From Gammaproteobacteria bacterium (lineage in GTDB: Bacteria > Pseudomonadota > Gammaproteobacteria > Pseudomonadales > Azotimanducaceae), in the NCBI GenBank assembly GCA_003247835.1, contig QJYB01000097.1, positions 1-42,928 of the forward strand: 42,928 bases of DNA. The letters run 5' to 3'. Below are positions 27,348-34,859 of the stretch, in pieces (positions within the stretch are counted from its first letter, which is position 1; every line of letters starts with the position of its first letter). The notes under the pieces are model-generated. The model searched no databases and was not told where the DNA came from. It saw only the letters and a program-made list of their open reading frames with translations. A program made the position numbers and the translations under genes.

Positions 27348-27731
27348 GTGTCGGGGAAGCCAAAACGCCCCTACTTCCTGCGTGCACTCTACGACTGGAT
27401 AGTCGACAGCGATCTCACCCCGTATCTGCTGGTTGCTGCCGATTCATCCCGCGTGCAGGTTCCGGTTGAATATGTCAGCGATGGGAAAATCGTCCTGAAC
27501 GTGTCTCCGCTGGCGGTGCGGGATCTGGATCTCGGGATCGACGAGGTTACGTTCTCCGGCCGTTTCGGCGGCCGCCCCTTTCCGATACGCGTGCCGCTGC
27601 CGAGCGTGCTGGCGATCTACGCCAAGGAGACCGGAGAAGGCATGGTGTTCGAGCCGGAGTACCCGCAAGGGGGCGATGATCCCGAACCGCCGGAGCCGAC
27701 GTCCGGCGGTCATCTAAAAGTCGTCAGATAG
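27348..27731 (+). CDS. sspB: SspB, ClpXP specificity adaptor
   Basis: SspB binds ssrA-tagged proteins and other substrates and delivers them to ClpXP. The 127-residue product has the folded substrate-binding domain (PYFLRALYDWIVDSDLTPYLLV; IVLNVSPLAVRDLDLG; ITFSGRFGG-like EVTFSGRFGG; VPLPSVLAIYAKETGEGMVF). An acidic, Pro-rich flexible linker follows, then the short C-terminal ClpX-docking tail GGHLKVVR. The start is GTG, 9 bases after sspA. It converges on yraN with 5 bases between them. Confidence 0.96.
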   Translation: MSGKPKRPYFLRALYDWIVDSDLTPYLLVAADSSRVQVPVEYVSDGKIVLNVSPLAVRDLDLGIDEVTFSGRFGGRPFPIRVPLPSVLAIYAKETGEGMVFEPEYPQGGDDPEPPEPTSGGHLKVVR

Positions 27732-27736
27732 TCGGT

Positions 27737-28102
27737 TCAGCGCCGCTCGAACGCCCCCTGCACCCAGCGGACCAACGGTGTCTCGGGTTTGCCGCTCACC
27801 GCGACCACGTCGAACCTGCAGGGGAGACGGCGGAGATCGGGTCGGTATCTGAGAAAGCCTTGAGCCGCTCTGATCAGCCGTCGCTGCTTGGCAGGTGTAA
27901 CGCTGGCCAGTCCGCCACCCCAGCGATCGCTCGACCGGTAGCGGACCTCGACGAACACGACGCGCCGCGTGTCCCGCATGACGAGATCGAGCTCACCGCA
28001 CTTCATGCGGAAATTGCGTTCGATCAGGGTCAATCCCCGTGCTTCGAGTTCCGCGCAGGCGAGCGTTTCCGCCCAGGCGCCGCGAACCTCAGAGACGGGC
28101 AC
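27737..28102 (-). CDS. yraN: YraN family (UPF0102) nuclease-fold protein
   Basis: A 121-residue UPF0102 protein with a predicted PD-(D/E)xK nuclease-like fold; the biological role is not established. The putative catalytic set is GELDLV followed by VVFVEVRYR, preceded by the RGAWAETLACAELEARG helix with its conserved Glu. The Arg in EVR stands where classical nucleases have Lys, which is common in this family. The start is GTG and overlaps the end of lpoA by 14 bases. The lpoA-yraN pairing is conserved in gammaproteobacteria, but diaA and dolP, which often follow, are not here. Confidence 0.93.
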   Translation of the reverse strand: MPVSEVRGAWAETLACAELEARGLTLIERNFRMKCGELDLVMRDTRRVVFVEVRYRSSDRWGGGLASVTPAKQRRLIRAAQGFLRYRPDLRRLPCRFDVVAVSGKPETPLVRWVQGAFERR

Positions 28103-29891
28103 CAGGCTCGGCCACCACCCCTCGCGAGGAAATCATCCCCCACGCCAGCTCGCGGCTGATCCTGCCGTCGGGCTCACGACGCAGCAGACCGCTGCTGCCG
28201 AGCATGGGCAGATCCGCAACCTCGCCGCCGACCTGAATGCGCTCCGACAGCCGGAAAGCGTCGGATCCCAGCGCGACGAGCGACGCGAACGGATTGCGAT
28301 CCAGGTTCAGCGGTGTCGCCATGGAGCCGTAGAGGGGGTCTCCCGCCAGGAAGAACGGCAGCTCGCTGACGTGAAAACCGCGCAGCTCGTTGAGCTGACC
28401 CTGTCGCGAGCTCCGGGTGACCTGGGAGCTGGCGTAGATGGGCAGCTGATCTGCGAAGTGAAAACGGAGTGCTGGAACCAATGCGTTGGCTTCGCTGTTA
28501 CCGATCAGCGCCACCACCCCGTCCACATCCTCACGGGCACGGGGCAGGAATTCCAGCGCCTCACCCAGGGCTGCGGCGAGCTGATCCCGCCGCGCCTGAC
28601 TTTCGGCCACGTGCATGGCGCTGCCCACCGCTTCGGTGACCGTGCGAACGTCGGTGAAAGGTTGGACGGTGAGCTGCATCTGCCCGCCCGCCTCGGCCCT
28701 GTCGACCAGAGTCGTTCTTGCCCGCAGTGACCAGTCCTCGTAGTTGTGAAAGAGCAGCACCCGCTCGACGTCGTCCTTCTGCAGACGGTGGGCGATCGTG
28801 CGAGCCTCGTCCTCGATGGCCAGCCCCACCTGCTGCAACCCGGCTGCCGGCGCCGTGTTGCGGTCCAGATAGTTCAACGCCAGGGTAGGCAGCTCCGGAT
28901 TCAGTGAGTTCAGCTCGACGACCGCATCCTTCTGCAGCGGTCCGACGATGAGTTGCACGCGGTCGGTCAGCAGCCGTTCGTAGATGACAGGCAGCGGCTC
29001 GGCGGCCGCATCATAGATGGTGAGATCGAGACGGCCGGTCGCACCCGCCAGCAGGGCAGCAGCGATGAAGCCGTCACGAACCGCCTCTCCAGCGCGTGCC
29101 AGCGGGCCGGAGAGCGGTACCACCAGACCGACGTGAAGCCGGGTCGGACGATAGGCGGTGATGGTACTGACGGCGGCCGGGGGTAGCACGGAAGCCGGGT
29201 GATCCGGATGCGCCGCGAGCCACACCGTCGCCCGGGTTTTGGCGTCCTCGAGCGAGTAGGCGGTCACCAGGGCATGATGCAGCTCCTGCCAGTCGGCGAG
29301 AATTCGTGATGATGGCCGGACGGCGCCGATGCCCGGCGAAAGTGACGCCGATGCATTCAGCCAGCGCCAGATCAGCTCGTTTTCCCCCGGGTCATCTCCG
29401 GCGAAACGAACGATTTCCGTTAACGCGCATTCATAGTCCTGCCTCGCCGCGCAGACCTCGCTGCGCAGGTGTGCGGCCTCGGGGGAATCGAGCGCCGATC
29501 GGGGCAGTCGGGAGAGGGCGTCCGAGGCCAGATCCGGCTCGCCCTCCGCAAGCGCCAGCGAAGCGGTGACCAGGCGGTAACCGATGAGGCGTCGGGGATC
29601 GAGCAGCCCCGGTTCCACGGAATCCAGTGCGGCTCGGGCACCCGCCAGGTCTTCAGCCGCAAGATACTGCTGCGCGGCATCGAGGTAGAGGACGGCCGCC
29701 TTGTCTTCCGGTGCGGTGCGGGCGCGCTGCATGAGCTCTACCGCACTCCGTACCTCCTCGAGGACCGGCTGCTCGACAGGCTGTTCGGGTGGCGGTGCGG
29801 TGGCGCAGCCGACCACGAGACCAAACAGACACGCGGCCTTCACGGCGACGGCAACTCGGTGTTTACTGGGTTCTCTACTGAATCTCGTCAT
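28089..29891 (-). CDS. lpoA: LpoA, outer-membrane lipoprotein activator of PBP1a
   Basis: LpoA reaches through the periplasm from the outer membrane to activate the peptidoglycan synthase PBP1a. I start it at the ATG of MTRFSREPSKHRV, giving 600 residues. A lipoprotein signal precedes Cys29 (LVVGC lipobox), then a Pro/Glu-rich linker. The N-terminal part is helical and TPR-like (ALDSVEPGLLDPRRLIGYRL and similar). The C-terminal part is a periplasmic-binding-protein fold (HVGLVVPLSGPLARAGEAVRDGFIAA to about residue 590). E. coli LpoA has 678 residues, but shorter forms are usual in other groups. The long open frame upstream is a shadow of rsmI. Confidence 0.94.
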   Translation of the reverse strand: MTRFSREPSKHRVAVAVKAACLFGLVVGCATAPPPEQPVEQPVLEEVRSAVELMQRARTAPEDKAAVLYLDAAQQYLAAEDLAGARAALDSVEPGLLDPRRLIGYRLVTASLALAEGEPDLASDALSRLPRSALDSPEAAHLRSEVCAARQDYECALTEIVRFAGDDPGENELIWRWLNASASLSPGIGAVRPSSRILADWQELHHALVTAYSLEDAKTRATVWLAAHPDHPASVLPPAAVSTITAYRPTRLHVGLVVPLSGPLARAGEAVRDGFIAAALLAGATGRLDLTIYDAAAEPLPVIYERLLTDRVQLIVGPLQKDAVVELNSLNPELPTLALNYLDRNTAPAAGLQQVGLAIEDEARTIAHRLQKDDVERVLLFHNYEDWSLRARTTLVDRAEAGGQMQLTVQPFTDVRTVTEAVGSAMHVAESQARRDQLAAALGEALEFLPRAREDVDGVVALIGNSEANALVPALRFHFADQLPIYASSQVTRSSRQGQLNELRGFHVSELPFFLAGDPLYGSMATPLNLDRNPFASLVALGSDAFRLSERIQVGGEVADLPMLGSSGLLRREPDGRISRELAWGMISSRGVVAEPGARL

Positions 29892-29906
29892 CGTATCCGG
29901 GGTGCT

Positions 29907-30776
29907 ATGTCCGAAACGTCCACACAGAGTCCGGAAGCCGGAGTCCTCTACGTGGTGGCGACGCCCATTGGACATCTGGACGATATCTCGAGACGAGCGG
30001 TCACCGTCCTCGGTGGTGTTGGGACGATCGCCGCGGAGGATACCAGACGAATGCTCTCCCTGTTGAGCGCCCTTGGCCTCGCGAAACCGAAGCTGGTGGC
30101 ACTGCATGAGCACAACGAAGCCGCTGCCGTAGACAGGGTGCTTACCGAACTCGAGGCGGGGGTGGCGGTGGCTCTGGTCAGCGACGCAGGCACGCCACTG
30201 CTGTCGGACCCGGGTTTCCTCCTGGTACGCCGTTGCTTCGCGGCGGGAATTCCGGTCCGGCCCGTGCCGGGTCCCAGTGCTGTCGCTGCCGTACTTTCGG
30301 TCTGTCCCCTGCCTGCGACTGGCTGCCGCTTTGTGGGTTTTCTGCCCGCCCGGGCGGGCGCCCGGCAGAACCTCCTGACCGAGTTGCTTGCGGAGGGCCA
30401 TCCGGTGGTGTTCTTCGAAGCGCCGCACCGGCTGCGCGAGACGCTTCTCGCACTGGACGAACTGGCACCCTCTCGTCAGCTCTTCGTCGCCCGGGAAATG
30501 ACCAAGCGGTTCGAAACCTATCTGGCAGCGACACCGGCAGCGCTCATCGATCAGATCGACGCTGCCGATCAGTGGCGGGGCGAGTTCGTCTGTGTGCTTG
30601 AAGGCGGAACCGCGCCGGCGGCGTCCGCACGGGAGCAGGCCCGGGTGATGGGGATCCTGAACGCGGAGCTGCCGCCCGCCCAGGCCGCCCGTCTGGGGGC
30701 ACAGATACTCGGGGTCAGAAAATCCGTGCTCTACGGCATCGGCGGCCGTAGAAAGGAAAGAGACCGGACGAACTGA
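29907..30776 (+). CDS. rsmI: RsmI, 16S rRNA 2'-O-methyltransferase
   Basis: RsmI methylates the 2'-OH of C1402 in the 16S rRNA decoding centre, using SAM. From the ATG of MSETSTQSPEAG the product has 289 residues (286 in E. coli). It shows the tetrapyrrole-methylase-like fold: LYVVATPIGHLDDISRRA, the TIAAEDTRRM loop, LVSDAGTPLLSDPG (SAM site) and the PVPGPSAVAAVLS segment. Its start is only 15 bases from the divergent lpoA start, so its promoter must overlap lpoA coding sequence. rnpB begins 39 bases after the stop. Confidence 0.97.
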   Translation: MSETSTQSPEAGVLYVVATPIGHLDDISRRAVTVLGGVGTIAAEDTRRMLSLLSALGLAKPKLVALHEHNEAAAVDRVLTELEAGVAVALVSDAGTPLLSDPGFLLVRRCFAAGIPVRPVPGPSAVAAVLSVCPLPATGCRFVGFLPARAGARQNLLTELLAEGHPVVFFEAPHRLRETLLALDELAPSRQLFVAREMTKRFETYLAATPAALIDQIDAADQWRGEFVCVLEGGTAPAASAREQARVMGILNAELPPAQAARLGAQILGVRKSVLYGIGGRRKERDRTN

Positions 30777-30803
30777 CGGCGCGTGGCAGCGCCCGTTCTG
30801 GCC

Positions 30804-30809
30804 TATAAT
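30804..30809 (+). promoter_or_regulatory. -10 box of rnpB
   Basis: A perfect TATAAT lies 6 bases before the predicted first base of RNase P RNA, right after rsmI. The -35 region is poor (GTGGCA with a 15-base spacer is the best I see). The consensus -10 may carry most of the promoter strength. Confidence 0.7.
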
Positions 30810-30815
30810 CAGTCC

Positions 30816-31208
<393 letters not shown>

Positions 31209-31213
31209 TTCTT

Positions 31214-31395
31214 CCCACATTCTCTATTTCTGATCAGCATTAAAAATTGAACGGTTATATCCAACAGTTCTTTAAGTTAATGTTGTTTCTAGATATCGCC
31301 GTCTACTTGAGGTCTTTAAACGAATAAGAGCTCAAAACCACTCTGAAAAGCTGAAAAATTCCTTAAAAATCCAAGGTTTATGAGCCCTGACCCAG
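31214..31395. other. AT-rich non-coding island between rnpB and the mraZ promoter
   Basis: This stretch, with the mraZ promoter and leader, makes up the only gap longer than 300 bases (31209-31538). Counting 31221-31380 gives 52 G/C of 160, about 33%, in a window that is otherwise clearly GC-rich. I see A- and T-runs (TAAAAATTGAA, CTGAAAAATTCCTTAAAAAT) that could act as an UP element or bind a nucleoid protein. There are only weak inverted repeats, such as GAAC...GTTC (31249-31270). A 15-codon ATG frame at 31280 lacks a ribosome site. No gene or known RNA is supported. Confidence 0.6.
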
Positions 31396-31422
31396 TTGAC
31401 ACCACCTGAACCCGCATATAGT
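31396..31422 (+). promoter_or_regulatory. Promoter of the mraZ/dcw cluster
   Basis: A perfect TTGACA (31396-31401) is followed by TATAGT (31417-31422) with a 15-base spacer. An alternative -10, TAGTGT, would give 17 bases. Transcription would start near 31429, just at the MraZ-type repeats, so MraZ binding would sit on the promoter's initiation region. It is the only promoter seen before ftsA. Confidence 0.7.
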
Positions 31423-31430
31423 GTCGAAAA

Positions 31431-31470
31431 TTGGGAATTTGTGGGAAAAAGTGGTTTCGGCTGGGGTTCC
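31431..31470 (+). promoter_or_regulatory. MraZ operator: four TGGG-type boxes with 10-base period
   Basis: Four units in exact 10-base register follow the promoter: TTGGGAATTT, GTGGGAAAAA, GTGGTTTCGG and CTGGGGTTCC. E. coli MraZ is known to bind direct TGGG-type repeats spaced one helical turn apart upstream of mraZ. The third unit here is weaker (TGGT). The position, between the promoter and mraZ, fits autoregulation. Confidence 0.75.
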
Positions 31471-31538
31471 TCCGGGCATCGATGCACTGCTGAGCAGGGC
31501 CAGCGCCGGGCGGACCAACAGGTCGGCACACGGGGATC

Positions 31539-31994
31539 ATGTTTCGCGGGATCAACTCGGCAACCCTCGACGCCAAGGGGCGGATGGCGCTTCCGACACG
31601 CTTTCGGGAGTCGCTCATGGTCGCTTCCGAGGGGCGACTCGTGGTGACCATCGACATGCGTGAGCAGTGTCTGCTGCTCTACCCGTTGCCGGAGTGGGAG
31701 GTGGTTCAGCACAAGCTGGAGGCGCTCTCCAACATCGGCGACGAGGCGAGACGTCTGCAGCGACTGCTCATCGGCCACGCAACTGACATCGAGCTGGACG
31801 CGCAGGGAAGGATTCTCCTGCCGCCGATGCTGCGGGAGTTTGCGCAGCTGGAAAAAAAGCTCGTGGTGGTCGGCCAGGGCAACAAGCTCGAAATCTGGAG
31901 TGCCGACCAGTGGCAGCAGCGCATGAGCGTCTGGCTGTCGGAGGATTCGAAGCTGTCGACCGATGGGGATCAGTTCACCGGTTTGTCAGTTTGA
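31539..31994 (+). CDS. mraZ: MraZ transcriptional regulator of the dcw cluster
   Basis: MraZ is an AbrB-like ring-forming DNA-binding protein that represses its own operon. The 151-residue product has two MraZ/SpoVT-AbrB repeats: INSATLDAKGRMALPTRFRE near the N-terminus and ATDIELDAQGRILLPPMLRE in the second half. Both contain the DxxGRxxLP core. A GGGGA Shine-Dalgarno precedes the ATG. The upstream phased boxes are its probable target. Its stop is shared with the rsmH TTG start (TTGA). Confidence 0.97.
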   Translation: MFRGINSATLDAKGRMALPTRFRESLMVASEGRLVVTIDMREQCLLLYPLPEWEVVQHKLEALSNIGDEARRLQRLLIGHATDIELDAQGRILLPPMLREFAQLEKKLVVVGQGNKLEIWSADQWQQRMSVWLSEDSKLSTDGDQFTGLSV

Positions 31995-32938
31995 GCGCCG
32001 GACACGTACCGGTACTGTGTGAGGAGACGATCGAACTCGTGATCAGCACTGCGCCGCGGAGCGCCAGGGATACCGCTGGCCACGTCTACGTGGACGCCAC
32101 GTTCGGCCGCGGGGGTCATTCCCGGGCGCTGCTTGCGCGACTCGGCCCCGAAGATCGCGTGATTGCCATCGACCGTGACAAGGCGGCCGTAGCAGCCGGT
32201 TCGGAGCTCGGCGCCGCGGACGCCAGGCTCGAAATCATCCATGCACGCTTCTCTGAGCTTGCCTCGGTTCTCGAGAGTCGGGGGATCGACTCGGTGGACG
32301 CTGTGATCATGGATCTCGGTGTTTCCTCACCCCAGCTCGACGACCCGGAACGCGGATTCAGTTTTCGAGGCTCCGGTCCCATTGACATGCGTATGGATCA
32401 GTCCAGCGGTGAGACCGCCGGCGACTGGCTGAACAAGGCAGAAGAAGCGGAGATCGCTGGCGTGATCCGCACTTTTGGCGAGGAGCGCTACGCGAAGCGG
32501 ATCGCCAGGGCCATCGTTCAGGCCCGGCCGCTCGAAACGACTGCGGAACTGGCCGAGGTGGTTCGCGGTGCGATCCCCGGCGGGGACAGGAAGGGTAGCA
32601 GCGATGCCGCCACCCGGACTTTTCAGGCCATCCGCATGTTTGTGAACGAGGAACTCGACGAGATCGATGCCGGGATACGTGCTGCATTCAACGCCCTGTC
32701 GACAGGCGGCCGGCTTGCCGTGATCAGCTTTCACTCTCTCGAGGATCGGCTCGTGAAGCAGACGTTCAGAACACTGTCGAAAGGCAGGGACCTGCCCAGA
32801 AACCTGCCGGTCAGAGCCGCGGATTCGAAGCCTGCCGGACGGGTGGTTGCGGGACCCGTACGCGCCGGCGCGCGGGAGTTGTCGGAAAATCCACGTGCCC
32901 GAAGCGCGACGCTGCGGGTGCTGGAGCGGCTCGGTTGA
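31991..32938 (+). CDS. rsmH: RsmH (MraW), 16S rRNA N4-methyltransferase
   Basis: RsmH methylates N4 of C1402 in 16S rRNA, the same nucleotide whose ribose is methylated by RsmI encoded just upstream. I start it at TTG 31991, where SAGHVPVLCEET matches the family N-terminus, giving 315 residues (313 in E. coli). An ATG at 31910 would extend it into mraZ. The SAM motif is DATFGRGGHS (35-44). Further motifs are DLGVSSPQLDDPERGFSFR, the MRMDQSS loop and ISFHSLEDRLVK. Both its start and its stop are TTGA overlaps. Confidence 0.97.
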   Translation: MSAGHVPVLCEETIELVISTAPRSARDTAGHVYVDATFGRGGHSRALLARLGPEDRVIAIDRDKAAVAAGSELGAADARLEIIHARFSELASVLESRGIDSVDAVIMDLGVSSPQLDDPERGFSFRGSGPIDMRMDQSSGETAGDWLNKAEEAEIAGVIRTFGEERYAKRIARAIVQARPLETTAELAEVVRGAIPGGDRKGSSDAATRTFQAIRMFVNEELDEIDAGIRAAFNALSTGGRLAVISFHSLEDRLVKQTFRTLSKGRDLPRNLPVRAADSKPAGRVVAGPVRAGARELSENPRARSATLRVLERLG

Positions 32939-33201
32939 GCCCGCGGGTTTTCCTCGGGTGGTTGCTCGCGCTGGTTTTTCTGGTGGTGTCCGGCGTTCAG
33001 GTTGCCTTCTCCACGGATGCGGTCCGCGCGAGACACAAGACGTTGCAGTCGCTGCAGGGTCGTCTGGACGCGGCATCCGAGGAGTACAGTCGGCTGCAGA
33101 TCGAGCTTGCGGCGGTGGCGGCCTATCAGAACGTGGAGCGGACGGCTGAAGACGAGCTCGGCATGTCCTTCCCCGATGCGGTCCAGAGGGTGGAGCCATA
33201 A
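32935..33201 (+). CDS. ftsL: FtsL division protein
   Basis: FtsL is a small bitopic protein that, with FtsB and FtsQ, links early and late divisome proteins and activates FtsWI. The 88-residue product has a short cytoplasmic start, one membrane helix (VFLGWLLALVFLVVSGVQVAF, about 5-25) and a periplasmic leucine-zipper coiled coil (LQSLQGRLDAASEEYSRLQIELAAV). The conserved ERTAEDELGM region near the end corresponds to the interaction segment of the family. The start is TTG within the rsmH stop; the stop overlaps the ftsI ATG (TAATG). ftsB is not in the window. Confidence 0.94.
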   Translation: MSPRVFLGWLLALVFLVVSGVQVAFSTDAVRARHKTLQSLQGRLDAASEEYSRLQIELAAVAAYQNVERTAEDELGMSFPDAVQRVEP

Positions 33202-34859
33202 TGGCCTGGCGGCATTTCGTGCTGGTTGGTTTCTTCCTGCTTGCGGGTGCGGGGCTCGCCGTACGGGTGGTGTACCTGAACGTGACGGAAGGGCAGTTCC
33301 TCATCGACCAGGGAGAGCGTCGCTCCGTCAAGGCTCAGCAGATTGCCGCGCACCGCGGCGTGATCTACGACCGGTTCGGAGAGCCGCTGGCCGTGAGCAC
33401 ACCGGCGGCCGCCGTCTACACCAATCCAAGAGAGGCGGCTTTGTCCGATTCGGATCTGAGCAGCCTGTGTCGGGTGATTCAGATGGACTGTCCGAGGCTG
33501 AAGTCGAGGCTGGCCGCGCTCGGCAACCGCAACTTCGCCTACATCAAGCGCGGCGTGGCGTGGGAGGAAGCGCGTCGCGTCGAGGCGCTGGATCTGCCCG
33601 GCGTCGCACTGCTGAAAGAGTACCGACGCTTCTATCCGGGTGGTGAAACCACGGCGCACGTGGTCGGTATCACGGATATCGACGACGTCGGCATAGAAGG
33701 CATCGAGCTGTCGTTCAACGATCGCCTGCAGGGTGAGCCGGGCAGAAAGATCGTGCTGAAGGACCGCCGCGGCAACGTCATCAAGGATCTGGAGCACGCC
33801 AGCCCGCCACAGTTTGGTTCCGATCTGACTCTCAGTCTGGACCTGCGTCTGCAGTTCATCGCCTACCGGGAGCTGAAGTCGGCGGTTCAGACCCATCGGG
33901 CCAGCGCCGGGTCCATGGTGATGCTGGATGTGGAGACAGGCGAGATCCTCGCCCTCGTGAATCAGCCGTCCTACAACCCGAACGATGCGGTTCAGGATGC
34001 GCGGACCATGCGCAACCGGGCCGTGACGGATCTCTACGAGCCAGGCTCGACGGTCAAACCGTTCACTGCGCTGGCGGCACTGCAGAGCGGTAAGTTTCGA
34101 CGCGGTTCCATCATCGATACGTCACCCGGTTACCTCTGGGTCGGTAGAAAGCTCATCGAAGGCCGCGATCGCGGCCCGATCAGCCTCGAGATGGCGCTCA
34201 AGAAATCCAGCCAGGTGGGGATCGCGAAGGTCGCGCTGGCCCTCGATGAGCGCGCGGTCTACGACGTACTGCATCGGGCCGGTGTGGGTGACTTCCTCGG
34301 AACCGGTCTGCCTGGTGAGGCGGCAGGTCGACTGACGGATGCGGATCTGGACAAGCCCATCGTGCGCATCACGCTGGCCTACGGCTATGGTCTCGCCATT
34401 ACGCCGCTGCAGCTCGCGGAAGCCTACATGACGCTCGCCAATGGAGGCCTGCGCCGACCGGTGAGTATTCTCCGGCAGGAACAGCCGCCGCCGGGAGAGA
34501 GGGTTCTCGACGCAGGTCTCGTGCGGGAAGTGGTCAGCATGATGGAAGGTGTGACCGAAAGGGATGGCACCGCACCGCTCGCACACGTGGAAGGATTCCG
34601 CATCGCCGGCAAGACCGGCACGATCCGGAAGGTCGGTGCCGGTGGCTACGAGGACGATCGACACGCCGCCTGGTTTGCGGGCATGGCCCCGGCGTCCCGG
34701 CCTCGGATCGTCGCCGTGGTGCTCATCGACGAGCCCAAGGGTGAGCAGGACAGTGGCGGCGAGGTAGCCGCGCCTGTGTTCGGCCGTACCATGGCGAGAG
34801 CCCTGCACCTGCTCGGCGTGCCTCCGGATGGTGTTCAGCTGGCGAGGGCAGGTTCGTGA
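33201..34859 (+). CDS. ftsI: FtsI (PBP3), septal peptidoglycan transpeptidase
   Basis: FtsI cross-links septal peptidoglycan and works with FtsW. The 552-residue product (588 in E. coli) has an N-terminal membrane anchor (FVLVGFFLLAGAGLAVRVVYL), the pedestal domain (RGVIYDRFGEPLAVST; RRFYPGGETTAHVVG) and a transpeptidase domain. The nucleophile Ser283 and Lys286 are in EPGSTVKPF; KTGT starts at 471. The second motif, normally SxN (KSSNVG), reads Ser336-Ser337-Gln338 (KSSQVG, codon CAG). All else looks intact, so the protein is probably active, but the Asn to Gln change touches a residue that helps position substrate and beta-lactams. It overlaps ftsL and murE. Confidence 0.97.
   Translation: MAWRHFVLVGFFLLAGAGLAVRVVYLNVTEGQFLIDQGERRSVKAQQIAAHRGVIYDRFGEPLAVSTPAAAVYTNPREAALSDSDLSSLCRVIQMDCPRLKSRLAALGNRNFAYIKRGVAWEEARRVEALDLPGVALLKEYRRFYPGGETTAHVVGITDIDDVGIEGIELSFNDRLQGEPGRKIVLKDRRGNVIKDLEHASPPQFGSDLTLSLDLRLQFIAYRELKSAVQTHRASAGSMVMLDVETGEILALVNQPSYNPNDAVQDARTMRNRAVTDLYEPGSTVKPFTALAALQSGKFRRGSIIDTSPGYLWVGRKLIEGRDRGPISLEMALKKSSQVGIAKVALALDERAVYDVLHRAGVGDFLGTGLPGEAAGRLTDADLDKPIVRITLAYGYGLAITPLQLAEAYMTLANGGLRRPVSILRQEQPPPGERVLDAGLVREVVSMMEGVTERDGTAPLAHVEGFRIAGKTGTIRKVGAGGYEDDRHAAWFAGMAPASRPRIVAVVLIDEPKGEQDSGGEVAAPVFGRTMARALHLLGVPPDGVQLARAGS

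Noticed and set aside
29892..30428. Longer version of lpoA reaching 30428
   Set aside because: The extension is antisense to rsmI and would bury the lipoprotein signal; the ATG at 29891 gives a proper lipobox.
31209..31240. Intrinsic terminator after rnpB
   Set aside because: The region is pyrimidine-rich, but the only stem is the rnpB closing helix itself, and no U-run directly follows a separate hairpin.
31280..31327. 15-codon frame (ATG TTG ... TAA) in the AT-rich island
   Set aside because: No ribosome site, no start context and no way to show conservation; chance frames of this size are expected.
31316..31657. 113-codon minus-strand frame across the mraZ promoter
   Set aside because: It runs antisense through the promoter, MraZ boxes and mraZ start; no domain is seen.
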